The position numbers and the translations under genes are program-made. Shown in pieces: positions 61,501 to 64,000 of a stretch of DNA of 64,000 nucleotides. The DNA comes from Cepaea nemoralis. Its lineage: Eukaryota > Mollusca > Gastropoda > Stylommatophora > Helicidae. The notes under the pieces are model-generated. The model searched no databases, was not told the DNA's origin, and saw only the letters and a program-made list of their open reading frames with translations. Each line of letters opens with the position of its first letter. Position 1 is the first letter of the stretch. The DNA is taken from positions 419,001 to 483,000 of the forward strand of contig JACEFZ010022404.1 of assembly GCA_014155875.1 (NCBI GenBank), read 5' to 3'.

Positions 61501-61835
61501 AAAATGCAAAGAATACCATGGACAGACAGAAAAACCAATGACCAAGTACTACAGGAGACAAATGAACATCGTAGACTGATTAGAGAAATTAGACGTAGAC
61601 AGTCAAAATTTTTTGGACATGTTATGAGAAGAGATGGGTTGGAGAACTTAGTGACAACTGGCAAGATCGAGGGGAACAGACCAAGAGGAAGACCGAGAGG
61701 AAAATACCTGGATGGCTTGGCCACATGGCATGGACGAGACAGGAACACTGAGCTGATCCACGACACTGGTGATCGAGTGAAATGGCGAGTCATGACCGCC
61801 CACGCTTTCCGGCATGGCACATGATTGATTGATTG
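58582..61835 (+). mobile_element. RTE1 LINE, apparently full length and intact
   Basis: ATTATCAAATG at 58571-58581 is repeated at 61836-61846. The insert is about 3.25 kb: a leader of 360 bp, one open ORF and, right after the stop codon, a (TTGA)n tail. There is almost no 3' UTR, as is usual for RTE elements. The leader holds AAAGCAACGGCAAACTAC at 58900-58917, nearly the same as the SINE module. Four clear broken or partial copies of this family lie at 5955, 10255, 23600 and 36813. Confidence 0.95.
58942..61824 (+). CDS. RTE1 endonuclease-reverse transcriptase polyprotein
   Basis: This 960-residue protein would nick target DNA and copy its own RNA at the nick. The AP-endonuclease domain spans about residues 10-255: LATWNVRTLNN, CETRWTG, IQVYAPTGE, GDFNAKVG (D155, N157), NQIDYIL and YSDHRLL (D248, H249). 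A basic linker of about 200 residues follows. The RT spans about 480-760: [35 protein letters not shown] (D607 to D613), VRQGCVMSPDLFSLYSE and RYADDTVLIADN (Y704, D706, D707). The C-terminal region has SKFFGHVMRRD and RPRGRPRGKYLDGLATW and ends RHGT. There is no internal stop or shift and every catalytic motif is present. It may be translated from the element's own leader. Activity is inferred, not shown. Confidence 0.95.
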   Translation: MIRLKTDHRKTRTETLKLATWNVRTLNNDGTLENIKQEIEREKINILGMCETRWTGAGIKIEENFKIIYSGGEVRHRGVAIILDRKTSKSIQGYWAVSDRVLLVKLSGRPFSINIIQVYAPTGESSEDSVEEFYNDIESALKKCKNSEITIIIGDFNAKVGNQGDRYTVGNYGLGERNERGYRLVEWAKEQEMIVGNTWFKQHPRRLWTWRSPDSRIRNQIDYILISRRFRNALTIAKTVPSADCYSDHRLLTGTLRIKLKKVKYITGNTKYDLCTLSNDKEIQNKFNIEVQNRFEILSDLEILFQDVDDQWETLKNSINVAAETTIPKLKKVGRKKWMTEEILHLMETRRLNKNNSVKYEEIHRQVRTLCKEAKEAWLEEKCLEIESQHNSQNTKLVHKRIQELTNKRTSTSTGCLKTEDGKIIIEKDQILQVWTDYVKHLYDDNRDEQYDIRFNNEGPPILEMEVRNVLKHMKAGKAPGADNITTEMIKALEEFGIDQVTRLLNTLYDTGDIPPELCNSIFIAIPKKSGTLECDQHRTISIMSHITKILLRIIMQRMRKKIQPEIGEEQCGFVEGKGTVNAVYMLRTVIERAIEVNKDIHLCFIDYTKAFDSVRHVSMVDMLADLQIDGKDIRLIKNIYWKQQAAIRIENEVGQYQPIKRGVRQGCVMSPDLFSLYSENIFRNVEDINGISIGGRNINNIRYADDTVLIADNAQDLQQLVDAVVVHSEQLGLELNCKKTQVMVVSRKEEVPQCNIRVNGNILQQVNRYNYLGTVITSDGRCLEEIRTRIAMAKVAFSKMKNILTNKKMSIETRKRVLRGYIEPVLLYGCETWTMSSQAEKHLMAAEMWFLRKMQRIPWTDRKTNDQVLQETNEHRRLIREIRRRQSKFFGHVMRRDGLENLVTTGKIEGNRPRGRPRGKYLDGLATWHGRDRNTELIHDTGDRVKWRVMTAHAFRHGT

Positions 61836-61846
61836 ATTATCAAATG

Positions 61847-62309
61847 TCATTGCAAGCCACCCAAACCAACCCCAAAGAATCAACAGTTTTCAAGCTTTAA
61901 GTGTTTATTCAGCTAACTTTTCGAGGATACGATGTAATGAAAGGAATTCACGACCGACTTAAAACAGCTGTAAACCGGACATTCTTTGCTGATGAACCAA
62001 TGATTAGACATACAACCACCTCGATACCTACTTCATCTGTAAAAGAACCATTGTCTCCGTACACAATTCCAGTGTGAGTGCCAAGCGGTTTACATAGGTA
62101 GAACGGAAACACAATTAGAAAATCTAGTAACTGAACATATATCAGTGTGGAAGGAAAAGAGACTTAATCGTTCTTGAGGATTCTATGTGCAATCGTCAGG
62201 TAATAAAACATTGAATTCGGCTATCACGGAACATTTGCTTGTTTGCTATGATAGAGTAAATAAACAAAACGTGGTTCACATACTGAATTCGATGAACAAT
62301 AATGGGTTC

Positions 62310-62311
<2 letters not shown>
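61847..62311. other. No gene recognised
   Basis: Unassigned; a frame near 62060-62180 (YRTETQLEN, then VWKEKRLN) is short and has no clear family. Confidence 0.35.

Positions 62312-62401
<90 letters not shown>
62312..62401. repeat. (TA)n microsatellite
   Basis: About 90 bp of pure TA, just outside the left end of the second hAT copy. Confidence 0.95.
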
Positions 62402-62405
<4 letters not shown>

Positions 62406-62420
62406 GATGATCGTTTAGGT

Positions 62421-64000
<1,580 letters not shown>

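Noticed and set aside
61455..61883. 142-codon minus frame at the RTE1 3' end
   Set aside because: It is a shadow of the intact RTE1 ORF.

Overview
This is a stretch of animal genome made almost entirely of mobile elements and simple-sequence repeats. I found no convincing host gene, tRNA or rRNA gene, and no prokaryotic feature. The mix of elements suggests a protostome invertebrate (mollusc or arthropod) with a large, repeat-rich genome: RTE-type LINEs with microsatellite tails, RNase-H-bearing LINEs, a GTF2IRD2-like hAT element, piggyBac, mariner relics, tRNA-derived SINEs, and long (TA)n, (CA)n, (GA)n, (CTGT)n and (ATT)n arrays. I cannot name the species from the sequence.

Layout. 0.37-4.2 kb: a piggyBac element with an apparently intact transposase and a 392-bp tandem array in its 3' noncoding part. 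5.9-7.1 kb: a reversed RTE fragment split by a short repeat. 8.5-20.5 kb: a decayed LINE (LINE-A) cut into pieces by several later insertions. The largest insertion is a 7.36-kb hAT element with a perfect 8-bp target duplication, which itself holds two LINE insertions and a 0.6-kb repeat. 21.3-33.2 kb: a tRNA-type SINE, RNase-H LINE (LINE-C) copies, a second LINE-A copy and a nearly full-length but broken RTE on the minus strand. 33.9-35.1 kb: microsatellites and a palindromic mariner composite. 35.3-40.7 kb: four LINE fragments on both strands with a SINE and a short retroposed repeat inserted. 40.7-50.0 kb: mostly unassigned, with a dimeric tRNA-SINE and a dead Tc1/IS630-like transposase. 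50.0-55.9 kb: an RNase-H LINE (LINE-F) interrupted by a probable 1.9-kb solo LTR. 57.5-58.3 kb: a DNA transposon with clear terminal inverted repeats. 58.6-61.8 kb: a complete-looking RTE LINE with one open 960-codon ORF and an 11-bp target duplication. 62.4 kb to the end: a second copy of the hAT element, running off the window.

How the parts relate. The autonomous LINEs encode endonuclease and reverse transcriptase, and two families add RNase H. They plausibly supply the machinery that mobilised the SINEs and short retroposed repeats, which carry 9-12 bp duplications and A-rich or tetranucleotide tails. Target duplications let the insertion order be read directly. The two coding units that look potentially functional are the piggyBac transposase and the RTE polyprotein. 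The rest are truncated, frameshifted or mutated. No new biological system beyond transposons was found; the most informative signals are the nested insertions, the composite mariner palindrome, the dimeric SINE and the two apparently intact elements.
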